Source: Synergistaceae bacterium | GTDB lineage: Bacteria > Synergistota > Synergistia > Synergistales > Synergistaceae | Reading direction: 5' to 3' | Assembly: GCA_031274115.1 (NCBI GenBank) | Contig: JAISQP010000179.1 | Location: 1 to 8,196 of the forward strand | Length of the DNA stretch: 8,196 nucleotides | Shown here: positions 7,021 through 8,196 of the stretch, in pieces | How positions within the stretch are numbered: position 1 is the stretch's first letter | Layout: every line of letters begins with the position of its first letter | The notes under the pieces: model-generated | The model's database searches: none | Seen by the model: the letters and a program-made list of their open reading frames with translations, nothing else | Told to the model about the DNA's origin: nothing | Program-made: the position numbers and the translations under genes

Positions 7021-8107
7021 CCTCGCCTGCCCCCCTGTCCATCAGTCGCATAAAGCGGTCGAAGAGGAACGACGTATCCCTCGGCCCCGCGGCGGCCTCG
7101 GGGTGAAATTGAACCGTAAAGGCCTGCAGGTTTTTATAATCGACGCCCTCGCACGTCCCGTCGTTTGCGTTTACGTAGCGAACCTCCGCGACGCCGGGAT
7201 CCATGCTGTCAAGAACCACGGCATAGCCGTGGTTCTGCGTGGTGATGGAGACGCGCCCCGTTCTCTCGTCGCGGACGGGCTGGTTGGCGCCTCTGTGCCC
7301 GTATTTGAGCTTCTCCGTCGCGCCCCCCATCGCGAGAGCGAGCAGCTGATGCCCCAGGCATATTCCAAGCGTCGGCGTCCCGTACTTCATCAGATCGCGT
7401 ATCTGTCCTATTATCCCGATGTTGTCCGCGGGGTCCCCGGGACCGTTGCTCAGCATCACGCCATCCGGCCTGTACGACATTATTTTCTCCGCGCTCGCGT
7501 CGTGCGGGACGCGAATCACGCGGCAGCCTCTCGCCAGGAGCGACCTCACGATGTTCTCCTTCGCCCCGAAATCCCACAGGACCACCGAACGCCTTGGGTT
7601 GTCCGGAGAATAAACCCTGATCTCCTCTATTGAGACCTTCGCGACGGAGTCGCGCACGGAGTAATCGCTCAGCGCATTCATATCGACGGATGCCGGGTCG
7701 GACGTGATGACGCCGTTCATCGTCCCGGACTCCCTGATGATTCTCGTGAGCGCCCTGGTGTCGATTCCGTAAATTCCGGTTATTCCGTTCTCGGACAAAA
7801 ACGAGTCCAGGTCGCTCTCGCTTCGGAAGTTTGAAGGACGCCGGCAGCACTCCCTGACTACATAACCCTTCGGCTGAGGGCGGGAACTCTCGAAGTCGGA
7901 GGGGATGACCCCATAATTACCGATCAACGGAAAAGTCTGAACGACTATCTGTCCGTGGTAACTGGGATCTGTGAGGGTTTCGAGATAACCCGTCATCCCG
8001 GTCGTGAAAACCACCTCGCCCATCGCTCCGGATGCGCCCTTCGCCCCAAACGAAAGACCCTTGAAGACTTTGCCGTTAGACAAAACCAAAAAAACCGGTT
8101 CAGCCAA
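7010..8107 (-). CDS. carA: Carbamoyl-phosphate synthase small subunit (glutamine amidotransferase)
   Basis: This 365-residue protein has the normal length for CarA (E. coli 382, Bacillus 364). It hydrolyses glutamine and passes ammonia through a tunnel to CarB. The N-terminal CarA domain spans about 1-130 (VFTTGMTGYLETLTDPSY, 33-50; GIYGIDTRALTR, 111-122). The class I glutaminase domain spans about 173-355: SNGPGDP (220-226), the nucleophile Cys250 in GICLGHQ (248-254), NQPV (275-278), TTQNHGY (289-295), and His335 and Glu337 in QFHPEAAAGP (333-342). All three catalytic residues are present. The start is TTG (8105-8107): an in-frame TGA lies only 12 nt upstream (8120-8122), a strong ribosome binding site is correctly placed, and the next ATG (codon 29) would cut into the conserved domain. 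Its last 11 bp overlap carB, so the two subunits are made from one operon. Confidence 0.96.
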   Translation of the reverse strand: MAEPVFLVLSNGKVFKGLSFGAKGASGAMGEVVFTTGMTGYLETLTDPSYHGQIVVQTFPLIGNYGVIPSDFESSRPQPKGYVVRECCRRPSNFRSESDLDSFLSENGITGIYGIDTRALTRIIRESGTMNGVITSDPASVDMNALSDYSVRDSVAKVSIEEIRVYSPDNPRRSVVLWDFGAKENIVRSLLARGCRVIRVPHDASAEKIMSYRPDGVMLSNGPGDPADNIGIIGQIRDLMKYGTPTLGICLGHQLLALAMGGATEKLKYGHRGANQPVRDERTGRVSITTQNHGYAVVLDSMDPGVAEVRYVNANDGTCEGVDYKNLQAFTVQFHPEAAAGPRDTSFLFDRFMRLMDRGAGEDAA

Positions 8108-8112
8108 AAAAA

Positions 8113-8121
8113 CTCCTCCTC
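8113..8121 (-). promoter_or_regulatory. Ribosome binding site of carA
   Basis: The - strand reads GAGGAGGAG, then five T, then the TTG start. The AGGAGG core sits 7 nt before the start codon, which is close to ideal spacing. This site decides the TTG start, since there is no other start codon between it and the in-frame stop at 8120-8122. Confidence 0.85.
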
Positions 8122-8137
8122 AATCTCGGTTCACTGT

Positions 8138-8151
8138 CATAATGCGTTATG
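8138..8151. promoter_or_regulatory. Near-perfect palindrome in the carA leader, possible operator
   Basis: CATAATGCGTTATG is symmetric in 12 of 14 positions, with perfect arms CATAA and TTATG. It lies 31 nt before the carA start and just downstream of a possible -10 box, where a repressor site would be expected. Nothing in the sequence names the protein that would bind it. A short palindrome in this AT-richer leader could also be chance. Confidence 0.3.
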
Positions 8152-8157
8152 CCCTGT

Positions 8158-8163
8158 ATTTTA
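8158..8163 (-). promoter_or_regulatory. Possible -10 element for carA-carB
   Basis: The - strand reads TAAAAT, matching the TATAAT consensus at five of six positions. It would place transcription start near 8150 and give a leader of about 43 nt. No convincing -35 hexamer lies 16-18 nt upstream, so this is a weak call. The main promoter may also lie beyond the window. Confidence 0.3.
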
Positions 8164-8196
8164 TCACACAACGCGGAAATTGTTGCTCTTTTTCGA

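Overview
The window holds three protein genes in a convergent layout: the 3' part of a large PilY1-like pilus/surface protein on the + strand (1-2739), and on the - strand a carA-carB pair (8107 down to 2965). No tRNA, rRNA, CRISPR array or insertion sequence is visible. GC is moderately high by eye. A PilY1-type protein, classical bacterial CarA/CarB, strong AGGAGG-type ribosome binding and a TTG start fit a Gram-negative-type bacterium with type IV pili. The style of the proteins reminded me of Synergistota, but that is an impression and not a demonstrated assignment.

Region 1-2739 is one open frame with no start inside the window. It encodes the end of a von Willebrand A-like domain followed by the PilY1/PilC beta-propeller. 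Region 2740-2964 (225 bp) lies between the two convergent genes; it holds a perfect 9-bp inverted repeat but no classical terminator. Region 2965-7020 is one uninterrupted 1351-codon gene. Residues 1 to about 1062 are a complete carbamoyl-phosphate synthase large subunit, and residues 1065-1351 are a complete domain of the diaminopimelate epimerase (DapF) fold. Region 7010-8107 is carA, overlapping carB by 11 bp and started by TTG behind a strong Shine-Dalgarno sequence. Region 8108-8196 is its leader.

CarA releases ammonia from glutamine, and the CarB part of the fusion turns ammonia, bicarbonate and two ATP into carbamoyl phosphate for pyrimidine and arginine synthesis. The point of greatest interest is the DapF-like tail. 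Both catalytic cysteines of DapF are serine, and several substrate-binding residues are changed, although the fold-level motifs and the reading frame are intact. This looks like a pseudo-epimerase module attached directly to the allosteric domain of CarB. It could be an amino-acid sensor, a structural part or an enzyme with altered chemistry; the sequence alone cannot decide.
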